A DNA stretch of 64,000 nt, from contig JANLHI010000013.1 of the NCBI GenBank assembly GCA_024654525.1, forward strand, positions 57,124 to 121,123. Reading direction: 5' to 3'. A model generated the notes under the pieces. It ran no database searches and had not been told where the DNA came from. It worked only from the letters and a program-made list of their open reading frames with translations. Numbering within the stretch: position 1 is the first letter of the stretch; the number at the start of each line of letters is the position of its first letter. The translations under genes were made by a program, and so were the position numbers. Positions 48,226 to 56,642 of this stretch are shown here, piece after piece. This DNA comes from Patescibacteria group bacterium. GTDB lineage: Bacteria > Patescibacteria > Paceibacteria > UBA6257 > 2-01-FULL-56-20.

Positions 48226-49938
48226 ATGAAACTTCCCATTCCTTCGCCACAATTAAAACGACGCCTTATAAGCGAGGGTTTGATTACTGGCGAGCGGTTT
48301 GATTTATTGTATGCCGAAGCGGATAGAAAAAATCAAAGTGTGATTGATGTTTTGGTTTCGGAAGGAGTTGTGGAAGCTGAATATCTGGGAGATTTAATGG
48401 CAAAAATGTTGGGAGTGGCTCGTGTTAATTTACATCTGAATCCGATTGATAAGAATATGGTGCAACTGCTTTCCGAGGATATCGCGCGTCAACGACAAGT
48501 GATTGTGTTTGGCAAAGAAAGTAATGGTACGTATGACGTTGCGATGGCGGATCCCTCCGACCTTGAAACCATCGAATTTCTTACGCAACATCTTAAAACA
48601 AAAGTGAGGCCGTTCCTTGCAATGTCGGAAGATTTGAATCGCGGTTTTGCTATCTATGGCTTTGAAGTCGGGAAGGATTTTAAAAAACTTATCGAAGAGA
48701 ATATTCATGCTTCTCTACAAAAGACGGCTAAAAATGCCGAGGAGGCGGCTGCGGAGTTGCCAATAGTCGCGATAGTGGATAATTTACTTTCGTTTGGAGA
48801 AGCATCTCGTGCATCGGATATTCATATTGAAGTGTTGGAGGATAGGACTTTGATTCGTTACCGGATAGACGGAATTCTTCATGAGGCGATGGAAATTCCT
48901 AAACTTATACATCCCGCGCTTCTTGCGCGTATTAAACTTCTTTCCGGACTCAAAATAGACGAACATTATAGACCTCAAGACGGACGATTCAGACATCGGA
49001 TTGTAAATCAAACCGTAGATGTGCGTGTTTCGGTGATGCCTACGTTTTATGGAGAGAAAATCGAAATGCGTTTGTTAGAAGCTGCCCAAAAACCGCTTTC
49101 ACTTGAGGAACTTGGATTTTTACCGCCTGTCGCCGCAGTGATTAGAACAAATCTCAAGAAGGCGTACGGCATGGTGCTTTCATGTGGACCTACTGGATCA
49201 GGAAAAACCACGTCGCTTTACGCGCTCATCAATATGCTCAATAAACCGACTGTAAATATTGTGACGATCGAAGATCCGATCGAGTACAACATGCGTTATA
49301 TTAATCAAACGCAAATTAATGCTCAGGCGGGAGTCACGTTTGCAAGCGGACTTCGCGCCATTCTAAGGCAAGATCCGAATATTATCATGGTGGGGGAAAT
49401 TCGAGACGGTGAGACGGCGAATATTGCGGTACAGTCCGCACTTACTGGACATCTCTTATTATCGTCGCTTCATACGAATGATGCGCCCACGGCGATTCCG
49501 AGACTTTTCGATCTTGGTATCCCTCCATTTCTTGTCGCATCGGTACTTAATGTGGTGATTGCGCAACGACTTGTGAGGAAAATTTGTTCTACATGTATTT
49601 TTTCCGAGGATCTTAAGTCTGATTATGCGCAAGTGATCCAAACTCAATTTGCCGAATTGGGTATTTCGAAAGAGGCGCATCTTCCAAAAACCATCTATCG
49701 CGGGAAGGGGTGTGGCGCGTGTGGGGGGAGCGGGTATAAGGGAAGACTTGGTATCTTCGAAGTGCTTGAAGTTACCGACGAAGTGAAAGCGTTGATTAAC
49801 AATGCCCACTTTGACTTGGAAGGGCTTTATGCGATAACGCGCAAGGCGGGGATGAAAAGTATGTTCGAAGATGGGCTTGAAAAAACCGAACTCGCGCTTA
49901 CTACCATCGAAGAAGTATTAAGAGTTATCAGAGAGTAA
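48226..49938 (+). CDS. pilB: PilB/GspE-type pilus extension ATPase (locus B)
   Basis: 570 residues. N-terminal MshEN-type domain (residues 1-150, LISEGLITGERFDLL), Walker A GPTGSGKTTS near 322, Walker B NIIMVGEIRDGE near 385 and His box SSLHTND. Cysteine tetrad CSTC ... CGAC as in PilB. It differs clearly from the locus A copy, so the two are old paralogues rather than a recent duplication. Locus B has no PilT. Confidence 0.94.
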   Translation: MKLPIPSPQLKRRLISEGLITGERFDLLYAEADRKNQSVIDVLVSEGVVEAEYLGDLMAKMLGVARVNLHLNPIDKNMVQLLSEDIARQRQVIVFGKESNGTYDVAMADPSDLETIEFLTQHLKTKVRPFLAMSEDLNRGFAIYGFEVGKDFKKLIEENIHASLQKTAKNAEEAAAELPIVAIVDNLLSFGEASRASDIHIEVLEDRTLIRYRIDGILHEAMEIPKLIHPALLARIKLLSGLKIDEHYRPQDGRFRHRIVNQTVDVRVSVMPTFYGEKIEMRLLEAAQKPLSLEELGFLPPVAAVIRTNLKKAYGMVLSCGPTGSGKTTSLYALINMLNKPTVNIVTIEDPIEYNMRYINQTQINAQAGVTFASGLRAILRQDPNIIMVGEIRDGETANIAVQSALTGHLLLSSLHTNDAPTAIPRLFDLGIPPFLVASVLNVVIAQRLVRKICSTCIFSEDLKSDYAQVIQTQFAELGISKEAHLPKTIYRGKGCGACGGSGYKGRLGIFEVLEVTDEVKALINNAHFDLEGLYAITRKAGMKSMFEDGLEKTELALTTIEEVLRVIRE

Positions 49939-49988
49939 TATACAAATAATATTGAACGACAGAGAAACACGCATTTTCCATTTTTTTT

Positions 49989-51194
49989 ATGTTATATCAT
50001 TACGTTGCATCAAATAAAGAAGGAAAAGTTGTCGAAGAGGATACTGATGCTGAAAATCTAGAGCAGGCGTTACAATTCCTTTCTTCCAAAGAATTGCGCC
50101 CGGTAACGGTTACTCTTTCAAAAGGGAATAAAGGAGGGGTGTATCGTTTTTTTGGGGGTATTACCGTAACAGACAAGGTGTTTCTTACGAAATATCTTGC
50201 GTTAATGTTGCGCGTGGGGACAGATCTTCTTTCGGCAATCAATATTCTCATCGGCGATTTTGAGAATCCCGCAATGAGGAATTTCCTTTTGGAAGTGCGA
50301 GAGAATCTTACTAAAGGACTTCCGTTTCATCTTGCATTCGCAAAATACCCCTCGGTGTTTCCTGCGACATTCGTGAATTTGATCAAAGCCGCCGAAGCGT
50401 CGGGAAGTTTGCAACAAACATTTGAGGATCTTTCGATTGCAACAAGTCGGGATGCGGAAATGCGCACTCGGATTCGTTCCGCGCTTATCTATCCCATTAT
50501 TCTTCTTGTTGCGGCGTTTACCGTACTTGTGTTTCTCGTTACATTTGCCCTTCCGAAAATAGCGCATGTTTTCTCGGACAGTGGTATCAATCCCCCGGTA
50601 TTTTCACGTATTGTGTTCGGTGTAGGTCTTTTTATAGGCGATCATATTGTAGTCATTTCCATACTTTTTCTAGGAGGTCTTGCTGGCGGTTTTTATTTTT
50701 TCAGTCGTACCATGGTGGGAAAGCATATTCTTGATCGCACCGCGAGTCGTGTTCCCGTAATAAGAACCGTGTATCGTGAAATTGCCGTGCAGCGTTTCGT
50801 ATCAACGATGGCGCTATTGCTTAAGGCGGGGTTGCCGATTATTCAAACGTTGGAAGTTACCGCGGACGCGGTGGGAGCGGAGGAATTTCGTTATGCCATT
50901 CAGCGTGTTGCTCATGATGGGCTTGCCAAGGGACTTACTATGGGAGAGGCGTTCCATCGCGAAGTAGTGTTTCCGAAGGTTGTGGTAAACCTTATTGCGA
51001 TATCGGAAAAAGCAGGGCATCTGGAAGAGGTGTTAGAGGCACTCGGAGAGTTTTATTCGTCAAGTATTGATGCGAGTATTAAATCACTTGTTGCCGTTCT
51101 AGAGCCTCTCCTTATCATGGCTATGGGGGGAATAGTGGTGTTAATCGCTCTTTCCATTGTCGTACCTATTTATCAGCTTACTACGCAATTCTAG
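49989..51194 (+). CDS. pilC: PilC/GspF inner-membrane platform protein (locus B)
   Basis: 401 residues, two T2SSF domains and three hydrophobic segments (about 165-190, 215-240, 370-398). The N-terminus MLYHYVASNKEGKVVEE is the usual PilC beginning. It follows pilB by 50 bp. Distinct from the locus A PilC but of the same length. Confidence 0.92.
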   Translation: MLYHYVASNKEGKVVEEDTDAENLEQALQFLSSKELRPVTVTLSKGNKGGVYRFFGGITVTDKVFLTKYLALMLRVGTDLLSAINILIGDFENPAMRNFLLEVRENLTKGLPFHLAFAKYPSVFPATFVNLIKAAEASGSLQQTFEDLSIATSRDAEMRTRIRSALIYPIILLVAAFTVLVFLVTFALPKIAHVFSDSGINPPVFSRIVFGVGLFIGDHIVVISILFLGGLAGGFYFFSRTMVGKHILDRTASRVPVIRTVYREIAVQRFVSTMALLLKAGLPIIQTLEVTADAVGAEEFRYAIQRVAHDGLAKGLTMGEAFHREVVFPKVVVNLIAISEKAGHLEEVLEALGEFYSSSIDASIKSLVAVLEPLLIMAMGGIVVLIALSIVVPIYQLTTQF

Positions 51195-51230
51195 ATTGTA
51201 GTGGCAAGAAGCGAGTATTACGGATTATCA

Positions 51231-51737
51231 ATGAAAAAATATTATAGATATGGTTTATTTCATCCATTCCTTTTTCGACGAGCAGGGTTTTCCATAATAG
51301 AGATAACACTTGTGATATTTATTGGTGCGATGTTTGCAGGATTGCTTTTCACAGGGTTATGGGGATACAAAAATAGGAATGATTTTGATACTACGACGCA
51401 GGAAATCGTGGCGGTGCTTCGCGAAGCACAAAGTCTTTCCGCGGCACGGGCATCGAGTACTACGTGGGGGATTCATTTTGAAAATAGCACTACTACCGCA
51501 CCGTTTTTTGCAATATTTTCTGCGACATACGGAACTTCCACGCGTACGGGGTATTATAGACTCCCTCCAAGTGTTGTGTATGTTTCGTCGAGTATAGCGC
51601 AAGGGGATTCAAAAGAAATCATCTTCTCTCAAATTACCGGGTTTTTGTCCGCAGCAGACTCTGTGGTGTTACAAAATATTTCCGGAAGCACATCATCTAC
51701 AATTTCCATAACCACGAATGGAGTTGTAACATATTAA
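51231..51737 (+). CDS. GspH/FimT-like pseudopilin
   Basis: 168 residues from ATG 51231. The prepilin segment is RAG|FSIIEITLVIFIGAMFAGLLF, with Glu5, preceded by an aromatic, basic leader. The mature domain starts with DTTTQEIVAVLREAQSLSAARAS, the usual GspH helix. The frame from 51201 adds ten residues without support. Confidence 0.78.
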   Translation: MKKYYRYGLFHPFLFRRAGFSIIEITLVIFIGAMFAGLLFTGLWGYKNRNDFDTTTQEIVAVLREAQSLSAARASSTTWGIHFENSTTTAPFFAIFSATYGTSTRTGYYRLPPSVVYVSSSIAQGDSKEIIFSQITGFLSAADSVVLQNISGSTSSTISITTNGVVTY

Positions 51738-51771
51738 TAAGTAGACGTATTTACCAACGCAAAATATAGCA

Positions 51772-52419
51772 ATGAAAAGAAATTCTATTATCCATTCGCG
51801 GGGGGATTGGCGAAAAGGGCAATCTCTTATTGAGGTGTTGGTAGCGCTCCTTATTGGGACTATTATGATAGGAGCAGGAGCCACTATTATTGCACCGGTA
51901 TTACGAAGCAATTCTCAAACACTTCGGGCGCAGGTGGGAGCATCGCTTGCAAAAGAGCTTTTGGATAATGTAACGGTGTGGGGGCAGGGAGACTGGCATA
52001 ATATTTTGAACTTAAGTACCACTTCGGCGAATATATACCACTTCTCAACATCCACTTCTCCATTTTCGGTGGTATTGGGTGAGGAGAGTGTGCAAGTGGA
52101 GACCTCTACGTATACTCGTTATTTTTATGTGGATAACGTAATGCGCGATGTGGATGGCGCGGTTACCGAGGCGGGAGGGGCAAATGATCCTTCGACAAAG
52201 AAAATTACCGTTGCATATGCATGGCCACAAAGCGCGACGAATACCATTACCACATATCTTACGCGATCCCATACTTCTTTTATATTTCGTCAGTCGGATT
52301 GGTCGGGAGGAGGAGGACAGGATTCTCCCGTAACCAGTACTAACTTCAGCGGGTTTGCAACTTCTTCATCTCAAATTGATTTCACCTCTTCTACGGGATC
52401 TTTATTCATCACTTTTTAA
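51772..52419 (+). CDS. PilV/GspI-like pseudopilin
   Basis: 215 residues. Leader ...WRKG|QSLIEVLVALLIGTIMIGAG gives Glu5 and a prepilin helix; the leader cut would leave Gln as residue 1 instead of Phe. The mature domain is Ser/Thr-rich. A DnaA box falls in its coding sequence (52128-52136). Confidence 0.75.
   Translation: MKRNSIIHSRGDWRKGQSLIEVLVALLIGTIMIGAGATIIAPVLRSNSQTLRAQVGASLAKELLDNVTVWGQGDWHNILNLSTTSANIYHFSTSTSPFSVVLGEESVQVETSTYTRYFYVDNVMRDVDGAVTEAGGANDPSTKKITVAYAWPQSATNTITTYLTRSHTSFIFRQSDWSGGGGQDSPVTSTNFSGFATSSSQIDFTSSTGSLFITF
52128..52136 (-). promoter_or_regulatory. DnaA-box match inside a pseudopilin gene
   Basis: TTATCCACA on the minus strand, intragenic; likely chance, reported for completeness. 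Confidence 0.25.
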
Positions 52420-52424
52420 ATAGC

Positions 52425-53330
52425 ATGATTCGATATCTGCATTACATAAAAAAACAAATAAAATTATTGATGAATATACATTCGATACATCGCGTGGGAG
52501 TCGTCATTGCGATTGCGATATTTTGTGTGGCAGGAATTGCCGCGGTGCGCGCCGCAACCAACATAGACAGTACCGACAAATGGGCATGGAACGACATCAT
52601 AGGATGGGTAGATTTTTATGCAACCGATTCGGTCACGGTGACATCGCAGGGTCTTAAAGGATATGCAAGCTCTACCTCGGGAGATATTTCCTTGGATTGT
52701 AAAACCACAAGAAGTGGGGATATTTGTAGTCAGTCGAATTATCAAGTTTCGAATGACGGAGTTGGCAATTTAAGCAATTACGGATGGAATGATGAATATG
52801 GATGGATAAGTTTCGATTGTAATAACACCGGCGGGTGTGGCGTCTCGAACTATGAAGTACTTATCGATGCAAATACGGGAGTTTTTTCGGGATACGCATG
52901 GAACGATATTATGGGATGGATCAGTTTTAACTGCTCAAACGACAGCAGTTGTGGTACTTCTAATTATAAAGTGATTACGTCGTGGGTTGCGACATCCGCC
53001 ATTGCGACACTTGATTCAGCAACATTTGATACAGGAGTGGATGGAGGAGCGCAAATTAATTCCGTGTTGTGGCAAGGACATCAGCCGTCGGGAACGCTGG
53101 TAAGGTTTCAATTTGCAATTTCAAATGCATCAAGTGGCCCGTGGAGTTATGGGGGGTCGGACGGCACATCAAATACTTATTATGAAGTGGATCCGAATGT
53201 CTCGAAAAATTTGGATTACATACTTCATAGTGGAAATCGCTATTTCCGTTATCGCGTAATACTTGTTTCGGATCTTGCACAAACACTTTCTCCACGCGTA
53301 GATGATGTACTGATAAATTGGAGTCCTTGA
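52425..53330 (+). CDS. Secreted protein with tandem W-N-D-x-x-G-W repeats
   Basis: 301 residues; ATG 52470 would give a shorter signal peptide. After the signal helix the motif WAWNDIIGWVDF (about 47), YGWNDEYGWISFDC (about 118) and YAWNDIMGWISFNC (about 160) occurs three times with about 45-70 residues between and with Cys pairs (CSQ.., CGVSNYEV, CGTSNYKV). A beta-rich domain ends the protein. It is exported and sits among pseudopilin genes, so a tip adhesin or surface partner of pilus B is likely. I recall this repeat as common in Patescibacteria secreted proteins. Confidence 0.75.
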   Translation: MIRYLHYIKKQIKLLMNIHSIHRVGVVIAIAIFCVAGIAAVRAATNIDSTDKWAWNDIIGWVDFYATDSVTVTSQGLKGYASSTSGDISLDCKTTRSGDICSQSNYQVSNDGVGNLSNYGWNDEYGWISFDCNNTGGCGVSNYEVLIDANTGVFSGYAWNDIMGWISFNCSNDSSCGTSNYKVITSWVATSAIATLDSATFDTGVDGGAQINSVLWQGHQPSGTLVRFQFAISNASSGPWSYGGSDGTSNTYYEVDPNVSKNLDYILHSGNRYFRYRVILVSDLAQTLSPRVDDVLINWSP

Positions 53331-53394
53331 GTGACGCAGTGCATAAAAAACGGAAAGGGGAGATTGAAAATACAGTATAATAATGAGGGTTATA

Positions 53395-53828
53395 TGTCCG
53401 CACTACTTATCACTCATTACGTAATTCATATTCAGAAGGGGCAAGCCGCTCTTGCATTTGTTTTCCTTGTGGGAAGTATCGTTATCCTTGTGGGTGTAAC
53501 AATCGGTTTTCTGGCGTCGAGTTTTGTAAATTCAAGCTTCGGATTTTCTGCTTCGCAACGTGCGCTTGCTACCGCGAACGCGGGAGCAAATGACGCGTAT
53601 ATCCGTGTATTGCGAAATAAAGATTTTTCGGATGTGGTGGGGTATTCTTTGCCGTTAGGGGAAAATTCAGCAACAGTAACAGTGACGCAAGATTCTCCTT
53701 CAGTAGGAGTTGTCACCGTCCTTTCAATAGCAACGGTTTCATTTCATACGAGAAAAGTGCAAATGACGTTATCGGTTTCATCATCTACGGGATCGGTAGA
53801 GCTTATAGGACGAAGAGAGTTACAATAA
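53395..53828 (+). CDS. PilX-like pilus protein (locus B)
   Basis: 144 residues from ATG 53395. The conserved block starts at KGQAALAFVFLVGSIVILVG and continues to ATANAGANDAYIRVLR, the same layout as the gene at 9032-9472. Between ATG and KGQ there are 35 bp of heptanucleotide words (53401-53435). The frame from 53331 would be longer and has no support. Confidence 0.7.
53401..53435. repeat. Heptanucleotide run at the 5' end of a PilX-like gene
   Basis: CACTACT, TATCACT, CATTACG, TAATTCA, TATTCAG: five units, encoding a leader LLITHYVIHIQ. Confidence 0.6.
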
Positions 53829-53841
53829 GATAAAGTATTTC

Positions 53842-55431
53842 ATGATGTCTGATACAAATCCAATTACCCCGAAGGATGTGAAGCTTGAGAAGCCGAGCTC
53901 AATGCTGAAATATTATTTTGGGCGTACACTCGCGCTTTTGCGGGCGAAACCTGCTATTGGAGGGCTTGAGATTTCCGATACCGCGATAAGGTTTGCTTCG
54001 TATGATGGGGATGTGTGGAAATTTATAAGTGCGAAGATTCCTCCCGGGCTCATGGAAATGAATCGGATTAAGAATAGGGACGAATTCATTAAGTTGGTAA
54101 AAAATTTCCGTGCGCAGATTCTCGGAGAAGAACAAGCGCGTCGGAAGGCGAAAATCAACGTGGTGGTTTCGCTAAGTTCTATAAGTATTTATAGTCAAGT
54201 ATTTGGATTGCCAATTGTAAGGGGAGAGAATCTGGAAAAAGCGGTGCAGCTTAATATTCAAATGGTGTCTCCGGTTGAGGTAAAAGAAGCGTATTCCGGG
54301 TGGCAACTTGTAGGAGAAGATAAAGATACGTTTCGTCTTGAGGTACTCTCGGCATTCATAGATAGGAAGGTGGTGGATGATATGACCCAAGTACTTGAAG
54401 AGGGAGGGTTTACTCCTGTCGCTATCGAGTCGCGTGCGCTTGCAATCGCCCGTCTTGCGCGCAAAAAAGGATCTCGTATCGATATTACCAAACCATACAT
54501 CATTATTCATCTTGATAGTGCGGGACTTGATTTTCTCATAATACGCAATGGGCAACTCTATTTCGAATATTTCCATTCTTGGAAAGATGTGCAGAACGAG
54601 AAGCAGCAAATTACCCAAGACGCGTTCGAAGCGCTCCTGACGAGGAGTTTGTATCAAGTTTTCAACTTCTATAGTCAGCACTGGCCTGATCCGGTAAGAG
54701 ACGTGTTAATTTCTGCCGTGGCTCTTCAAGAGCAAGTCGAGAAAGTAATCTCAAAAAATTTTGGGCTTTCTGCTCAACCGCTTGTTTTTGAGGGAAGCGA
54801 TAAGATAACTCCTGAATGGTTTGTGGCGTTGGGGAGTGGTATGAGGGGGCTTATTCCTCGCAGAGAGGATAAGGATATTAGTTTGTTGGGGGTTGGAGCT
54901 CAAGAGCGTTTTCGTCAGGAGCAGATTATGGATTTTATAAGTTTTTGGCGCGTTACCATCCCCATAGTAGTGAGTATATTGCTTATTACATTTGTAAGTG
55001 CGGATATGTTTCTTATAAATCTTCGTCGCTCTCTCGAATCTCAAGCGGTCTTTCAGCTGAAGCAAAGCGAAGTGAGGGAGATCGAAACGCTTCGTGGGCA
55101 GGCGGAAAGATTCAATCGTACTGTAGCTATGATTCAGACTGCGCAGAAGAGCATACGCCCCAAAGAGCCTCTTTTTGAAAAAATGGCGGATTTATTCACA
55201 CAATACGAGATCACTATAAATAGAATAAACTTTCAAGGTGGCGATGTCCCTGTTTCATTGAGTGGAGAAGCTCCGACCGAATCGAGTATTCTTGATTTGA
55301 AAAAAGCACTTGATGCCGATTCCGAAATCAGTAGCGTGCAACTTCCGTTGACGGATATCAAGAAATCTTCAGGAAAAGGATTCTCGTTTTCTCTAAGTTT
55401 TGGCGCCAAACTGCAAGAGAGAAACGATTAG
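53842..55431 (+). CDS. pilM: PilM-PilN fusion protein
   Basis: 529 residues. Residues 40-360 form the actin-like PilM (IGGLEISDTAIRFASYD; HLDSAGLDFLIIRNG). One transmembrane helix (about 372-392) and a coiled coil (about 395-440) then lead to a small PilN-type periplasmic domain. In most species PilM and PilN are separate and bind through the PilN N-terminus; fusion fixes their ratio. The 3' end overlaps pth on the opposite strand by 39 bp. Confidence 0.85.
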   Translation: MMSDTNPITPKDVKLEKPSSMLKYYFGRTLALLRAKPAIGGLEISDTAIRFASYDGDVWKFISAKIPPGLMEMNRIKNRDEFIKLVKNFRAQILGEEQARRKAKINVVVSLSSISIYSQVFGLPIVRGENLEKAVQLNIQMVSPVEVKEAYSGWQLVGEDKDTFRLEVLSAFIDRKVVDDMTQVLEEGGFTPVAIESRALAIARLARKKGSRIDITKPYIIIHLDSAGLDFLIIRNGQLYFEYFHSWKDVQNEKQQITQDAFEALLTRSLYQVFNFYSQHWPDPVRDVLISAVALQEQVEKVISKNFGLSAQPLVFEGSDKITPEWFVALGSGMRGLIPRREDKDISLLGVGAQERFRQEQIMDFISFWRVTIPIVVSILLITFVSADMFLINLRRSLESQAVFQLKQSEVREIETLRGQAERFNRTVAMIQTAQKSIRPKEPLFEKMADLFTQYEITINRINFQGGDVPVSLSGEAPTESSILDLKKALDADSEISSVQLPLTDIKKSSGKGFSFSLSFGAKLQERND

Positions 55432-55944
55432 ATCGAATGCTTTCTCAAGAAGCATATAATCGCTTTGAGTGATGGGAGAAAGTACAAAATCTCCGGCTTT
55501 TTTCCTTTGAAGTTCCGTTGAGGGTCTGATTCCAATACGAATTCGCCAAAAGTTTTCCGTACCAAGTGTATTAATTATGGAAATAACTCCATTATGACCC
55601 GCGGATCCACGGGAAAATGCATCGGCGACTGTTCCCGTAGAGAGGTCGCTATCGTCGTGAAGTACGAGGAGATGTTCGGGAGGTATTTTGAAGAAAGAAC
55701 ATGCATCATGTGCGGCATTTCCGGATTCATTCATGAATACAAGTGATTGCGCGAGTACGTAGGGTCTTTTTTTGGAATATGAGAATGATTTTCCAGAAAC
55801 ATGGTGAAATGCGGGAGTGTCGTAGTGCGTGGCAATATGAGAGAGTGCAAGAAGTCCTGCGTTGTGATACGTATTGTGAAATTCTTTTCCCGGGTTGCCG
55901 ATACCGAGAATGAGTTTGATGGAGCGAGGGTCGAAGCGTACCAT
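55393..55944 (-). CDS. pth: Peptidyl-tRNA hydrolase
   Basis: 183 residues. It recycles stalled peptidyl-tRNAs. Catalytic signatures are complete: GIGNPG (Asn17), His27 in NTYHNAG, FMNESG, and HDDSDLSTG, followed by SAGHNGVISI. Its last 13 codons overlap pilM on the other strand. A TATGAT box lies 11 nt upstream of the ATG. Confidence 0.95.
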   Translation of the reverse strand: MVRFDPRSIKLILGIGNPGKEFHNTYHNAGLLALSHIATHYDTPAFHHVSGKSFSYSKKRPYVLAQSLVFMNESGNAAHDACSFFKIPPEHLLVLHDDSDLSTGTVADAFSRGSAGHNGVISIINTLGTENFWRIRIGIRPSTELQRKKAGDFVLSPITQSDYMLLEKAFDLIVSLLQFGAKT

Positions 55945-56022
55945 ATATGAGGTCTATCATAGAAGTATAAATCCCAAAAATCAACGTGGGAAATCCATTA
56001 TAAAGGAAATATGTAATTTGGC

Positions 56023-56051
56023 TTGTAGTTTGTGAGACGTTCCGTTATACT
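56023..56051 (+). promoter_or_regulatory. Promoter of lepB-hisS
   Basis: TTGTAG, 17-bp spacer, TATACT; 23 nt from the -10 to the ATG, leaving a short leader. Confidence 0.65.
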
Positions 56052-56074
56052 CACAATCGAAGTGCTATTCAATC

Positions 56075-56629
56075 ATGCGTAAATTTTTCGTTTCATTGAT
56101 AGAAATTTTTGAAATTGCTTTAATCGCGGTGGGTTCGGTGTTTCTTGTGAGAACATTTTTAGTACAGCCCTTTGTAGTGAGCGGTTCCAGTATGATTCCG
56201 AATTTCGAAAATGGAGATTATCTTCTTGTAGACGAGTTAACCTATCATTTTAGATCACCGGAGAGAGGAGAGGTGGTCGTATTCAAATATAATGACGGTT
56301 CCGCAACTTATTTTATCAAGCGAATCATCGGTCTTCCGGGTGAACAAGTTTCGATAAAAAACAATGAAATTAACGTAATGTTGCCAAACGAAGGGGGAGT
56401 TGTTCCTATCAGCGAGCCATATCTTTCTTCAGGAGTGGTAACAGGAGGGGACGCCGAATATACACTCGGGTCGGATGAGTACTTTGTGATGGGAGATAAC
56501 AGGTCGTTTAGTTTTGACTCGAGAAGCTGGGGGCCTTTGAGTGCCGATAATCTGGTGGGTATTGCCAGAATCAGGCTTTGGCCATTGTCTCAGCTCACTG
56601 CGTTTGCGGCTCCTCAATATTCTCGATAG
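56075..56629 (+). CDS. lepB: Signal peptidase I
   Basis: 184 residues, one N-terminal membrane helix (about 10-32). Nucleophile Ser39 in SGSSMIPNF and general base Lys82 in YFIKRIIGLPG; GDNR..S.DSR box (MGDNRSFSFDSR) near 145. It removes signal peptides such as those of the proteins at 27229 and 52425. hisS follows 13 bp later. Confidence 0.95.
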   Translation: MRKFFVSLIEIFEIALIAVGSVFLVRTFLVQPFVVSGSSMIPNFENGDYLLVDELTYHFRSPERGEVVVFKYNDGSATYFIKRIIGLPGEQVSIKNNEINVMLPNEGGVVPISEPYLSSGVVTGGDAEYTLGSDEYFVMGDNRSFSFDSRSWGPLSADNLVGIARIRLWPLSQLTAFAAPQYSR

Positions 56630-56642
56630 AATTCATTTGCTT

